A stretch of 64,000 nt of DNA, taken from the NCBI GenBank assembly GCA_936440205.1, contig OW387139.1, positions 24,082,378-24,146,377 on the forward strand. The letters run 5' to 3'. The position numbers and the translations under genes are program-made. The DNA is from Lepidonotus clava. Taxonomy: Eukaryota > Annelida > Polychaeta > Phyllodocida > Polynoidae. Positions 12,241-24,600 of this stretch are shown here, in pieces. Under the pieces are notes generated by a model that was not told where the DNA came from, did not search any database, and saw only the letters and a list, made by a program, of their open reading frames with translations. The stretch's first letter is position 1. Each line of letters starts with the position of its first letter.

Positions 12241-12460
12241 AAACGATACGATAATATCCTTGCCGACGCTGATCTTAAGTCTGGGACCATGGTTACCTGT
12301 AGGCTATGTATGACAATGTCAGAATGTGATCCTTTTATAGCAGAATAAAACCTATAAAGACATTCCTCTGTAGCATACATAAGGAAGGAGTGGATAAACA
12401 GAACTAGACACTCCGTAACTATTTCGTGACGTCTGTTAACTACGATAAGGCAGGACCTAC
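12241..12460. other. intron next to exon 8 donor
   Basis: Contains CCATGGTTACC at 12287-12297, one of three exact copies of this RFX-type word in the window. The minus-strand donor of exon 8 is at 12460-12459. Confidence 0.5.
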
Positions 12461-12652
12461 CTCGATGAAGTTGGCGAGGAGGTCACAGGAGAGCTCCTGC
12501 TCCAGGATCTCGCGGTTGGCGTTGCTCCTGTAGCAGCAGGCTATGAGGGTGGGGAAGAGCACGCTGGTCAAGGCGGGGTCACTGAAGTACTGGAAGGGCA
12601 GCAGACATAGCTGCTGCAGCACCGTCGGCGGCTGGCCAGACTGCATAAACAC
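12461..12652 (-). CDS. SCAPER: SCAPER exon 8 of 8 visible
   Basis: 192 nt, exactly 64 codons, phase 0 at both ends: VFMQSGQPPTVLQQLC to LSCDLLANFIE. Acceptor TTTCAG|G, donor GAG|GTAGGT. The blocks QSGxxPTVLQxLCxLPFQYF, SDPxLxxVLFPxLIAxCY and ILEQExSCxLLAxFI are the best-conserved part of SCAPER and are what identified the gene. In human the protein runs about 50 residues further in one more exon (with a motif like RFPxxxWEEA). I looked for that pattern by eye on the minus strand of 1-12460 and did not find it, so the last exon is probably left of the window. Confidence 0.96.
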
Positions 12653-15600
12653 CTGAAAGCACATAGATACACAAATTAATACTTGTTTGTATTGTATGAC
12701 TGTGAGTGTATGGTAACCAGACTATTCGTCGTTGTACAGCAAGATCAATGTGCCATAAGCAGAACGTCAAATTGCATCATACATTCAATGTTTTGATTTA
12801 CCAGCCTTTTTGAAACTGAATTTATGTGCTTGGGTTTGCCAATCAGGCTTGAAACATTATGCCTTACTTTTCACTAACGGTTTGTGCATGTTAAACGAAC
12901 CCACCCGTCTACACTGATCATGAGCGACACAAAAGCAACTTTAGTTCATATAAAAATAAAACATTTGAACATACTATATTTATGATAACGATTTGACCTG
13001 AGAGGAGGTCAAGTTATTCTAATCGAAAACACTGTCTTTGTTTTTTTATTGATTTTCATTTTACACAGGACCATATTTCAACACCTGAGAAACAAAACCA
13101 TTTTGGTGGCCGATTCGATACAAAGTGCATTTGAGTTAAAAGGCATGGAAGCTTTGTCAGCGGAAGGCAAAAAGCAAAAAAGAGGGGTCCGAGATACAAT
13201 AGATGAAAGCAAATAATAAATCTTGTCTCTTGCAGGCAGTGTAGCGTGGACATCCCCTCTAATGCTGTTTGCTTTGATGTTTTTAACTCAGGGTGCGTTC
13301 GGAAACACATCTTTGAACTAGGGTTTGTGTTCACTTCACTGCAGTATAGTTTTGCGAAAGTGCTGTCAAGATCCAGTTGGATTTAATCCGGGATTTAATA
13401 TTTCAAATGTCTGGCTAAAACACCAACCTTCAATAGTTTACCGTAAGACAACGGTAGAGCAAAAATATTTATTCATATATGCGTGATTATAGTTAAACGT
13501 TTTCTTTGACCGAACATTCGCTTCCCCTCTCAGGAAAAGAGCACGGAAGACAGAATATCTGAATATCAACTTTGTAAATAGTGGGTCCATATGGCAGTTT
13601 CCTGTTGTCATTCTGTGTGTCATCTATTAAACACCAACGCTCTCGTCCCGACCACATAAATCAACATAACCTAATCAGCTGGACTCAAAAACCTGCCACT
13701 TACACCATGTAACCTGATTTAGACCCAGAAATGCCATGTCCAATGCTGCGAGTGCCGACTGAGAGCTGCCCCCTGTCGGCGATAGGCCCGACCCCTGGCG
13801 GCGGGCGGCCGGGGAAACAACATGTGGGGCAGGTCCATGGGGGGCCACGCCCGGAGTCTGCTCCCCATTGTTTTAGCTTTGTTGTTGCTTTCTGATTATT
13901 ACCTTTCACCCCCAATTACCTTGTAATGTGAGTTGTACTCTTTGTTGTAACAGATTACAAGGTTAGGCCCTTTAATATTACACGGTCTTTTGTCCCCCCG
14001 GAGCAGGCGGGGATCAATTGACGAGTGAACCTAAACTAGAGCACGGGGCCATAATGGGGCCCAGGGCGGCGGAGACGGGGGGAGGTGTGAGCCCTTAATA
14101 CACCCCCAGCATATGGCAGGGCTGCGTCATCGCTGGCTCCTGTCAACTGTCGTTAGACTACGCTACCTACCATGTCTCCTCCTAACCTTTAGTAGGCGTC
14201 TATTGAGCAATGGTTTACGATTTATGGATCCTTCTTTCAGCTAGCATAAGGTAACAACTAGGCTATAGTCAACTTTGTAAACATACATGATATATGCGGG
14301 ATCCTTTACTATTGAGGCTTAAAGTGACCAATATATCATTTATATGAAAGATAACAAGTCCAGCAAAACATTCAGAAATATCATTGCTAAGCTTCAAAGA
14401 TAAATAAAACGTAGAGTTCGACATTTTTGACACATGTCGCGACGATATTCTTATGTTAATGTACTCGTTTCTGTGAATCATATCACTCTTCTAAAACAGG
14501 ATCCGTGTTCTTTTTTTTGTTTCAGCGGGTTTTTAGAACATCCGACATTTCGTTCGTCGTTCTGAATCAATGGTGACTTATCGCTTAAGGAATACCCAGT
14601 TGTTCCCAAATTTATTTCCATTGGCAAAGGCTTGACAGTAATGTTTTATTTCCCAGTAAGCCACTACATAGACTTGTCCTTAATCGAGGGAAAATGTTAC
14701 AGAATAATGACAGCCGTGAATCATAGAATTGATTCTTCATTAGATGCTCCATGTTTGGGTTAGACAAGGACGAGGGGCATCCAAGAAAAAGAGGCAATTA
14801 AGGGTTCTGCATTCAAATGCTTCCTCATGTTTTTGTTGGATAAAGAAAGCAGCAGAGGTCTTCCTAAAACCCATGGCACATCTCCCCACTCCCCGCGGTG
14901 AGCGTCTTCCTGTAATGACCCGGAACTCTGCCCCCACCCCACCGGGAGCTGGTGGTGAGGGGTGCAGGGTGGGGGGATGGGTCTTACAATTGCTACATCT
15001 TTTTGTCGTGTGTAGGAGAGGCAGGGATTTACCATGCAGACGGCTTGTCCTTAATACTTTGTAGGGGGGTGGAACCCAACTTTAATTGAGCCCGGTTTGT
15101 CGAAGGGGACAATAGCGCGGCCCAGCTCGACGATCGATCGGGTTATTGTAGCCGCCGTCGCCGCGACCCCGCGCCCAATTATCCCATCGACGACGACCAT
15201 CTGATCCCCATAGAGCGGCCGACGGCGGGCTCTCACGGCCCGACGACGGTACTGGGGGTTAGAGGGGGTGGTGGTGGGAGTTTACGACATGTGGTGTTTT
15301 AGACGACGCCCGCCATCTTACCACTGCACGGTGGGGGCGAGTAGGCTGGGGCGGGGGTGAAGGGGAAGGGCGTACTCTACTAATGGGTGGGGCAAGGAAG
15401 GCGGGTAGGAGAGGTTCGAGACAGGTCAAATAATATACCATCATTAGATCTGTGAGAGATAGGATGTAAGGTAGAGGGAAAGATTAAAGTTCTGAAAGGT
15501 ACGACCCCTTTGGTATTCTAGATGCTAAGAGTGTAAATAGCATACCCAATGGGAGTTTCAACCAGATGCATTTTGGAGCCTAACCCCTGGTTGACAGGAG

Positions 15601-18600
15601 GGTGTTCTGTGAGGATCTCTAATACCATTAAGGGTACCGTTTATGGGATTTCTGTCCAGCAGGGGTCGGTAAGCCTAGCCCGGCCCCTCTGGGTGCCTCA
15701 GGCCGCTGCTGTCAGGGCTGGGGTACCCCCGGTAACCCTAGCCGGGGCGGGCAGGCCACGGACAGGGCACCTGTTTGTCTTTGTGTGGCCGCGGTAATTA
15801 AATTCCGTCGGTTAATTGCAGGGGGCGCGGGGCGGGGCGGGGACTGTGGGGCCCCTGCTCGGTGGGGTCCCCGGGCCCGGCTCGGGTTGCCCAGGTCGGC
15901 CTTAATTGGGTGATCCGAGGATGGACAGAGGTAATCAGACGACTAACGGCCAAATAGAGTTAATCAGGCTGGCCAAACACTAAGGTGGGAAAGGCACGGA
16001 TTTGCCGGAAAAACTTTCTTCTCTAACTTTTTATTGAAATGTTTACGGAACTGGACCTGCGCATCTAGTCCTTTCCTGAAAGGTTCCTACCACAATGGTC
16101 ATTAGCGATACGCTTGAATTATTTGCTCATTAGCGATACGCATATTTTGTTACAGTGAATTATGAATATATGGGCCAGAAACGTGTACAATGGCGTGTGC
16201 AGACCGTGGTGCTGTTGCCTGGACCCGACCTACAATCTTCATACTACTCACAATGGGACATGGCCTACATGACAGGTTCATTTTCATATACTACTTACAT
16301 AAAAAAAAAGTTAATCTAGATGCATTGAAAAGTAATCAATTCCGTTACCGTCATCCTGATATATGAATTGATAATAAAAATCGTTTGGTACACGGTAATG
16401 AGAGGATTGTTGAAGTTCTTTAGGTATGACAGTAAACCATACACCTACAATTTGGAATGTAAAACAGGAAGCGTCATAATGGCAGTAAACCATACACCTA
16501 CAATTTCGAATGTAAGACAGGGACGCTCCTAAGATAGCCCAAAGACATCTGGGAACCTGACATTTAACCCTGCTTTTATACCTGCTGTATCATTGCATCT
16601 ATAGCTGGATAAAAAACGTCGGCGAATAATGACTGGTTGCGTTACCTGGATTTCACGGGTCATTGGTCAATAGGTTTTTCCATTCAGGGCTTGTTCTCTC
16701 CTATACCTATAATATTACGACACGACAAAAATACCAGGGCCCACGACCGACAACTCATATCTACATTAAGCAGGCTACAAGACAGCTGACAAGTCAGCGC
16801 ATAAAAAACGTCACGTAAGAGGTCAAAGGTGGCGACAATCGACAAGGTTCGCCTTGCGCAGTTAGTATTTGTACACTGTAACTTAACAAGGAGCGGAGTC
16901 AGTGATCTCCAGCCTCATAAGGTTCTTGACATGGTGCCACATTACCCGCGGAAACAATGGTGAACACTGCTTACCCGTGACGAGTGAGCCGTGACGTCTA
17001 ACCCGGCCAAAGACAACGCCTGTCACGGATCACCTGTCACCTGAACCCCCCTCGTCACCCCCACCCCCGACCACCCCGCGCTGGTACCTTTGATCGGGTG
17101 TCCCCGACGCGGCTCCAGTTTCCACGTGTTTGCGCAGTGCCCACAATGACATTCTTGGAGCCAGTCATGCATGGTCGGCGCTTACTGAGACTTCAAAGCA
17201 GTCACCAGGTATGGAGCCGGAGAGAGAGGCAAAGGGACCTGTACCCTCTGAGCAATTAGAGAAGACGCTAGTTCTGAAGCTGGACTACTACAAGCCAGAG
17301 AGACAACAAAGGTGTGTCAATCACATTGGGATTAGTAGCATATTGTCTTAGGGCCTCCAGTAATTAATCCCGCCTACAGGAGACGGTGTCGCTAAGAGCT
17401 TCGGTCAAAGAGGAGGCAGCTGGTCTTAACGGATGACGTGCCCATCTGTCTTGGCAAGTGTATGCACTCGGTTACCGCTGATTGCATCAGTCATAGCTTT
17501 GTTTCTGTACACATTAACTCATATATATGAGCTTTCTACTGTAAATCTTTTTGCTTTGTTTTGACAAGTGCGTGGCATAGTTGATGAATAAACGTTACTT
17601 GAAACGTGCATATTGCCATGAACTATATTCATTTATGAAGAAAGGTACGTTTGCTAACGCACAGGTAAGGTAACTGCCCCAAGACAGATACTACGATGCA
17701 TTTTGAATATATCCCGTATAATGTTGTGCCTATATCAAGACCAAAACTGTGTATACAGTCCATAAGCGCGTTCAGGTATTTTGATAAAACACACTAGATG
17801 TCAAAAGACATTATGTCTCCTTAATGCTGTTATTATTGAATTCCTTGCAATATAAGTTGTCCATATCTGAACAACGTGGTCGCCGGCCTGTAGCTGATTG
17901 CATAAGGCAGTTTCAGGATCCCTATGTGTGTGGCGGACCGTGGAGGATTGTCGGGTCGACCCGCGGGTCCCTCCAGGGTGAGTGTGATGGATGGGGTGCT
18001 CAGTGAGACCCTCCACTCCCCGGGCTCAGGGCCCTTCTAACATGTCCCCGGGGAACACCAGGACAAACCTCAACTTACACCATTACTCGTGTAGAGTAGT
18101 CTTTAAAACACGCCCAACTAAAATATCGTACAAGATGTCATTCTACAATAAACATTTTTCTAATAGTCATTGACATTGTTTTTACCAAACCCTATATCAA
18201 ACCCGAAGGGGGGGAGAAGCATACGATAAACATTATAGGTGTTATCTCAGGAAAGGGTTAATGGTCTGGGTTACAGCAGCAAAGGAAGGGTTAACCCACT
18301 GGCAGTGCAAATGTCTTAATGCCATCTGTTGCCATGGTTACCAGAAAGCTGTGAGACTGTGGATCCATTAGCGAGCGGCGGGCCGAGTGGGTGGGAGGGG
18401 GCCGTGTGCAGCTCGGCGTGAGGGGTGGGATGGGGGGTTGGGGCAGGGCCTGCCGATGGTGACAGGGCTTTCCCTGTAACACAACACGACCGATACAACA
18501 CGCTCTACGTCGAGAATTACCCCATGTGTATTTGGACCTGACCTCAATGTTGAACCGCATCTACCACCGTCATCATAAATACCCATGCCTGGTCACTGAA

Positions 18601-21600
18601 TACTGTTATTGTAATTTGAACACAAACACATATCTTCACAACCTCAAAGAAGGTCAATTTACAAAGATCGCTTACACATGAGGCAGCATATTGAGTACAT
18701 TACAGTATCATTTGGAACTAGGAGTTTTTTTCGGCTACAGTATGAGAAAGAGATTATCGCTAGAAATCTTAATTATTTAACTACTGTAGTCATTTGGCCG
18801 ACACCTACTTTGGTAAATACGAACATGCTGTTAATAATTGTTACGGACGGAATTGGTGTGGGCAGATGAAGAGTCCAGTTTTAAGTTGTCGTACGAACGC
18901 TACAACATGGACATCTCAATCTTCGCATACGAGTTTGCCGGTGTAAGGTAATATAGAATTACAACTAAAGTTTTACTTTTATTCATCAGCATTATATGTG
19001 CTGGTGTTACCCCAAGTGCCTAATATCACCATTCATTTTCAAGTAAATTCTTTCAATAGGCCACTGCTGGGATCCAATTCATACGTAAAACATCAATCTG
19101 TTATTGCTGCAAGCGCCATATTTGCTTTTCCTCGCACTTAGCACACGGATAACAGTGCCACTCGTGGTGTTTTTTTCTTTTGCAATTTCCCTTATTCCAG
19201 CCTAGCCCAAGAACGCTGACGCTAGTGAGGAGCTAAGACAAAAAGGCAATATTCTCAATTGCAATGCTTTCAACTGTGTATGACTCTGCCCTAAAACCGT
19301 TAAAACAATCCGATCGCTGCGCGTTGAGACCGACACACGTAAGCAAAATCTTAAGCCGGGTTTGTTACCGAGGCATACAGAGCCCGGCCGAGTCTAAGTG
19401 CTACCCTGGATTTTAGGAGGATTTGGTTTTTGCTTGCATCAAGTCTTTGAAAAGATTTTCAAAAAACAGGGGAAGTGAAAAAGGAATCCCCTTCCCATGC
19501 TCAAGCAGCTCGAGACGACGGCAGCGCAGCTCGGAGGAGCGTTCCGGATAAGGCAAGGCTTCTGCTCAACTTTCATGTGCTAAGTACCCTTAAGGACGGC
19601 CTTTCCAGACACCTGTTCGGGTCTTTGTCAGCCTCAACGTCCGCCTCAATGGATCACTTATAAGCAAATTGTAGCCCGTTGTCTACCTGAATTCACCTGG
19701 GGATCCAAACTGTTTGATCCTTCCTGCTGCCCCCCTGAACGTCTTGAACCGTTTTTTCACTGACTAAGAAGGCCACTTGGAGCCTGCCGAACATCAAGGC
19801 GCCTGGCACTAGGCTCGTGCAGTATCGATCATGACTCTACATGTAGACCAGGCCGCCTCGTTGGGCCTAATTAAAGCTGAGGAATCCGCCGCCCTCTGAA
19901 GCCCGCTATACAAGGCGTATCATAAGGATTCCGCCACGTGTGTTGGAGATGCACGCGTGTGTGCCTTAGTTTGTGTGTATTTTTTGCAGCTGCGTCCTAC
20001 CTGATCAAACATTCAAAAAATTATAAACTATGAATCACACTGGAGATCCTTTATTGCGGTAGACACATAAAGGCACTGTGGTGGAGTATACGTGTGTAGA
20101 AATCGGGGGGAGCTTGTTTGAATGTTATCTGCTGTAAACGCTCCCCATCCGATTGCTATCGCTAGTTAAAGCTCATAATACTATTGAAGCTAACCGAGCA
20201 GAGGTCCCACTGTACCCCAGTATGATACCCTAGTGCGGCATGGGCCCGGTGGGTAGTAAATGAACCGGTAAGGTCAGCCGCAGAGATACGCTTCACCTGA
20301 CAACGTCTCATTCAGACACCACCCTATTCGACCACGTTGTCCACAATGGTGCGTCGGCCACGTTGGCACGGCTACAGCGAGATGGACGAAGCCTGACCAC
20401 AGGGCTCAAGGGTCAAGCTCCCGCGTGGCCCGCTGAATAGGACCGACATCCTAAACTACTACCCTCGCTCTATGGTCTATGCATGCAGGGCGTCCTTTAG
20501 TTAGGTAGGACCTATCCTAATATACTGCGCCACTCAGATCATATGATAACTATTAGCATGTTAAAGTGTTTAAACTATTTTGTTCCATTATTAATTTTAC
20601 AAAACGATACTTAAATATATAAACGAACAAACATATAGGGGATAAGTATAACACGAGAACCCGGGCTCCAAGAAATTGAGGCATGTAAATATTTCTTGCA
20701 TGTTATTGTGACGGTAATTATACTTTACTTGTACCACTTGGACAAAAGCACAGTCTGAGCCACAATTAGCGGCACGGTTACATGGATTACATGTCATGCC
20801 CACGTCAGCCAGTCGCCTGGCCTATGACCTGTACGCCTGCCAAGGGCCGTGTGCACGTCAGGGGCTGGAGGCCCTGTGTGCCCGTACAGTGGGAGGGACG
20901 TGGGCGCCGGGTCGTGACGGTAAGGACTGTGTACGGCGAGCTGGGGGTACTAACAAGTGCCCCCAAGCGTGGCCCTGATTGTACCCCCCGGGCCAGGCCC
21001 CTCCACGGTCGGCCGCCCCCACCTAACGGGACCGGCGTGTCACCTGGCCGGTCAGCCACCAATCCCCGCCCGGAGGACCACCAGGCCCCTGCTCTTTTCC
21101 CCTCCACCTGGACGGGTTATTGTGCACAGGTGTGTTATGTCTATGTTGGCGGGGTGGCCGGGGTGGGGCCAAACGTAAACTGGCCAAGGGGCGGGGGCTT
21201 CTGCCGCCATCCTCAAAATGGGGCGGCAACATGCGACCAGGGTGAGGGGTGAGTGGACAGGGGGCTGGGCACGCTACACAAACCGCTGGTTAATGGTTCT
21301 CTGGGTGGGACGGCCAAAGTCACAGCCATGTTTGTCTTGGGGCATTGGTGGGACAAACTGCATACATGTACGTTGGTGGCCTTTTCCGCTTAACTACCTC
21401 TGAACTGGCCTCCTAGGGACAAACCATGCGGATCGTGTCTACGGACATTGTTGGTACCGAGTATACAACACATGAAAAAACAAAAAACAAAGGAAGTTTG
21501 AGTAAAAATTAGGAAGTTGTGAATTTAGAAATTTCTTCACATTTAGAATACCCCTTCCTCAATAAAAAAAGAGAGGGGTCTTTTGATCCGCTAAATGCCA

Positions 21601-24600
21601 TAAAGAAAATTAGAAATTGATATTGGTAATGAACTGATCTGAACTGATATATTCAACGATGCCCGTTAAACTCAATTACCTCTAATTCCGAATTAACCTG
21701 ATCCGCTTCTATTGTTGTCCTATCACAAGCACATATAGAATTTAAATCATGACGACATAGGAAATAAGATATTCGGACAGTTGGGGGAATATAAGGTTTC
21801 TGCGTCGGTGAATGACTCTGCAGGCTGGGCCACCTATCTGAGCGGTTCGCATGTGGTGGGGGCAATACTGATAACCATCTAGAATACCATGTCACAGGGA
21901 CATTGTTGTCTTCTGTATTTAACGATTATCACCATACAACAACTAAAAGACTAGGCTTTATTCGGCCTGGTACCACAGACACTGAAGCCCGATGTGTGTG
22001 TAGGGATGGTGGCGGAGGGGAGGGGGGTAACAAAAGTGCATGTTCCGTGGGCGTGGGGGGCTTTGGTGGCGTTAACAAAAGAGAAGGATGTCTCAGGGTT
22101 CAATTCCAATCGATAGACATATCAGACTCGCGTGTTCCTTGTCCGGTTTTATGTAGGGAAACAAACTGGCGTATCACCTGGCAATTGTAAACTGACGCCT
22201 GGGTACAAAAGGAAGTAAATGAATAAGTCAGTTCGCCATGTTAAGGAAGGGGCAACTGGCATTGTTAAGCTTCAAACCCACTAAGCACTTTTCTAATTAG
22301 ATTTTAAAACTTAATAAAAGGGTAGCCTGTTTGGTCGGAGACGCAATAAGTAAATATCTCTTCATTAGTTTGTCCAAGCATGCATAGTTGATAACCATTC
22401 ACATGCTTTTAAAACAGGGTTCCCTAGTTACTGAGGCTAGAGGAGGTTACAATGGATCCAGTTCTTAAGTCTCTTATAATGTTAAACTCTAACTCCAGTA
22501 ATTTCGTTTGAATTGATTTCGACACTCAAGTATAGTTTCTATTGTTTTCCTATGCAAAATGGCTATTTACACTGTGCTAAGATCAGATTTCAAAGCTGAG
22601 AAAAAACAAGCTGGTGTTCACTGGCAGGACTACGTACCTTTGAACAGATAGTGAAAGGGCGAATTAAAAGCATGCAAAACCGCAATCAATGGGTTGCGTG
22701 GAAATGAGACCGTTCCCATCTTCTGTGGAAGTGGTAGGGTGCAGGGGTAACAGAACCCTGGCCTACCCAAACCTATCAGATAGTGTAGACTCAGGACCGG
22801 GCCGTGAAACAATAGAACAGTTTCCTATTTGCAGCCTCAGGGCAACAATCCAGATTATCTATTACCATGTTCGTTCACTCTAATGACTCAACAAGGGAAA
22901 ACGTCTAAAATAAGCAGACAAGAATGTAAGATGCCATCATGGCAATCCGAAATATTTCAGTGTACGGTATTGATTGCTAACACAGAGTAGCCATATTTGT
23001 TATGGTTTGGAGCATGCAGGTTTGTCAATCTTATTCTTACTTTTCCTTGGAAATATATCCAAGACTGACCTGCGTTCTTTTCAATTAATTTTGGTGGGAA
23101 ACAAATATCATATTGCTTGAATGAATATTATTAACAGCGACGTCGACCATCATAGAAATGGTAGTCGATCAGTGGGAAGGTCAATCCTAACAACAAAGGC
23201 CTAAATCTCATTGCGTGTTTGTTGTGGGCTGGCTATGTTGACAAACACAGATAGAGAGAAGTGGCCACTCGCCCTGACACCCGCTCCCCATCTGTCCACA
23301 TTAAGCCCTGCCCTCTCGGCCCACTCCATCGACCCAGGCCACCTTACATAAGACCCACTTGTCACCTGGCCCGTCCACAACATTAGGACACATTAGTAAG
23401 CAGGCGTGAGGCAAGCTTACATCACGCCACATATTAATGGTGCGCCCAAGTCAAAGCCATGCTGCAGCGGCCCGGCCAGGCAGGTGCGAGTTCTGTAAGC
23501 CAATCCCTGCATTGCTATATAAAAGCCAGGAAGCCTCCAATGACACAGCCCCAGCCACCTAGCCAGCCTGGTAAAGTCAGAAAGGCCATCGTCAACGGTA
23601 ATGAAACCCAATCCACAACCGTTCTCTTCTCGCCACACAGTAACTGGTGAGCTAAACCCGCCTGAATCTGGTGGAGCTGCAGACACGGACCGAGCCACAA
23701 AGGCACGCAACTGTCGGACACCCTGGGTCTATGATGGCATGCAGCCTGTCCTCCTGGTGTCCTCCTGCTGCTGGAGGCCCTGACAGAAACGTGAGGCGGT
23801 CCCCTGGGCTCCGCTACCCCTCCACCACACTGGACACGCCATAACCAGGCCAGGCTATTATGACAGCTTAGGTACCGGGAGGGAGGGGTGGGGCTTACAT
23901 TGGAGCTTAGCCTCAGCTGCAGAGCGACCAGCCAACTGATTCTCACACCTCCTTCATATTGATTTCGTATCAGTATGTATAATTAGGGTAAATCCTGAAG
24001 AGGATTAAACCCACTCCCAATAGGATATACTACTTACATCCTTTTGGCAAACATACAGTCCGAAAATTATCAGCTCTGCGTTAATTTCCCCTCGAAAGTA
24101 ATTTGCTAGAGAAAGTATTATTCTTAATGTGTGAACATGGATCAACTGGTTTCATTCAAACTGGCGATAGAGCAAATGACTCAATATTACAACCACATAC
24201 CTTGTAAATAATCAATCGAATAAACTTGATTGTCTATATATTTGTCAATAGATGTATTTTCAATTTACCAAGATAATCTTGAGGCTACGACCTATTCGAC
24301 GGTTATTGCCATAACACATTGTTACTTATAGGACCAGCAGCTAGAGGGAGCTTAAGTATCACCCTCTAAATTGACCCACAGCACAGCTATAATTAGGCCC
24401 GTCAAGGTATCATTGACGCTTTTGCATCATATGACGCCGAACATCAGAAACCCATTTATAAAATGACACCTATCAGTGAGTCATGATTTCGGGACGATTC
24501 TTCCTAAAAGCAGTAGGGAACTTGAATGCTAGAATTAAGCCCTGATTTCACACAGGCCCCTGAGCCTGCAACTAATGCAAGGCCAAGACAATGGCACATT

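Noticed and set aside
1-12460. Last SCAPER exon (RFPxxxW-type motif) or an Islet LIM-homeodomain exon
   Set aside because: Looked for by eye on the minus strand (RFP...W) and among ORFs on both strands; no match found. A short diverged exon could have been missed.
16099-16536. CRISPR-like repeats
   Set aside because: Only two copies of each unit, adjacent duplication rather than repeat-spacer structure, and animal DNA.
20782-21252. 156-residue + strand ORF
   Set aside because: Four overlapping ORFs on both strands in the same GC-rich block; stop scarcity explains it.
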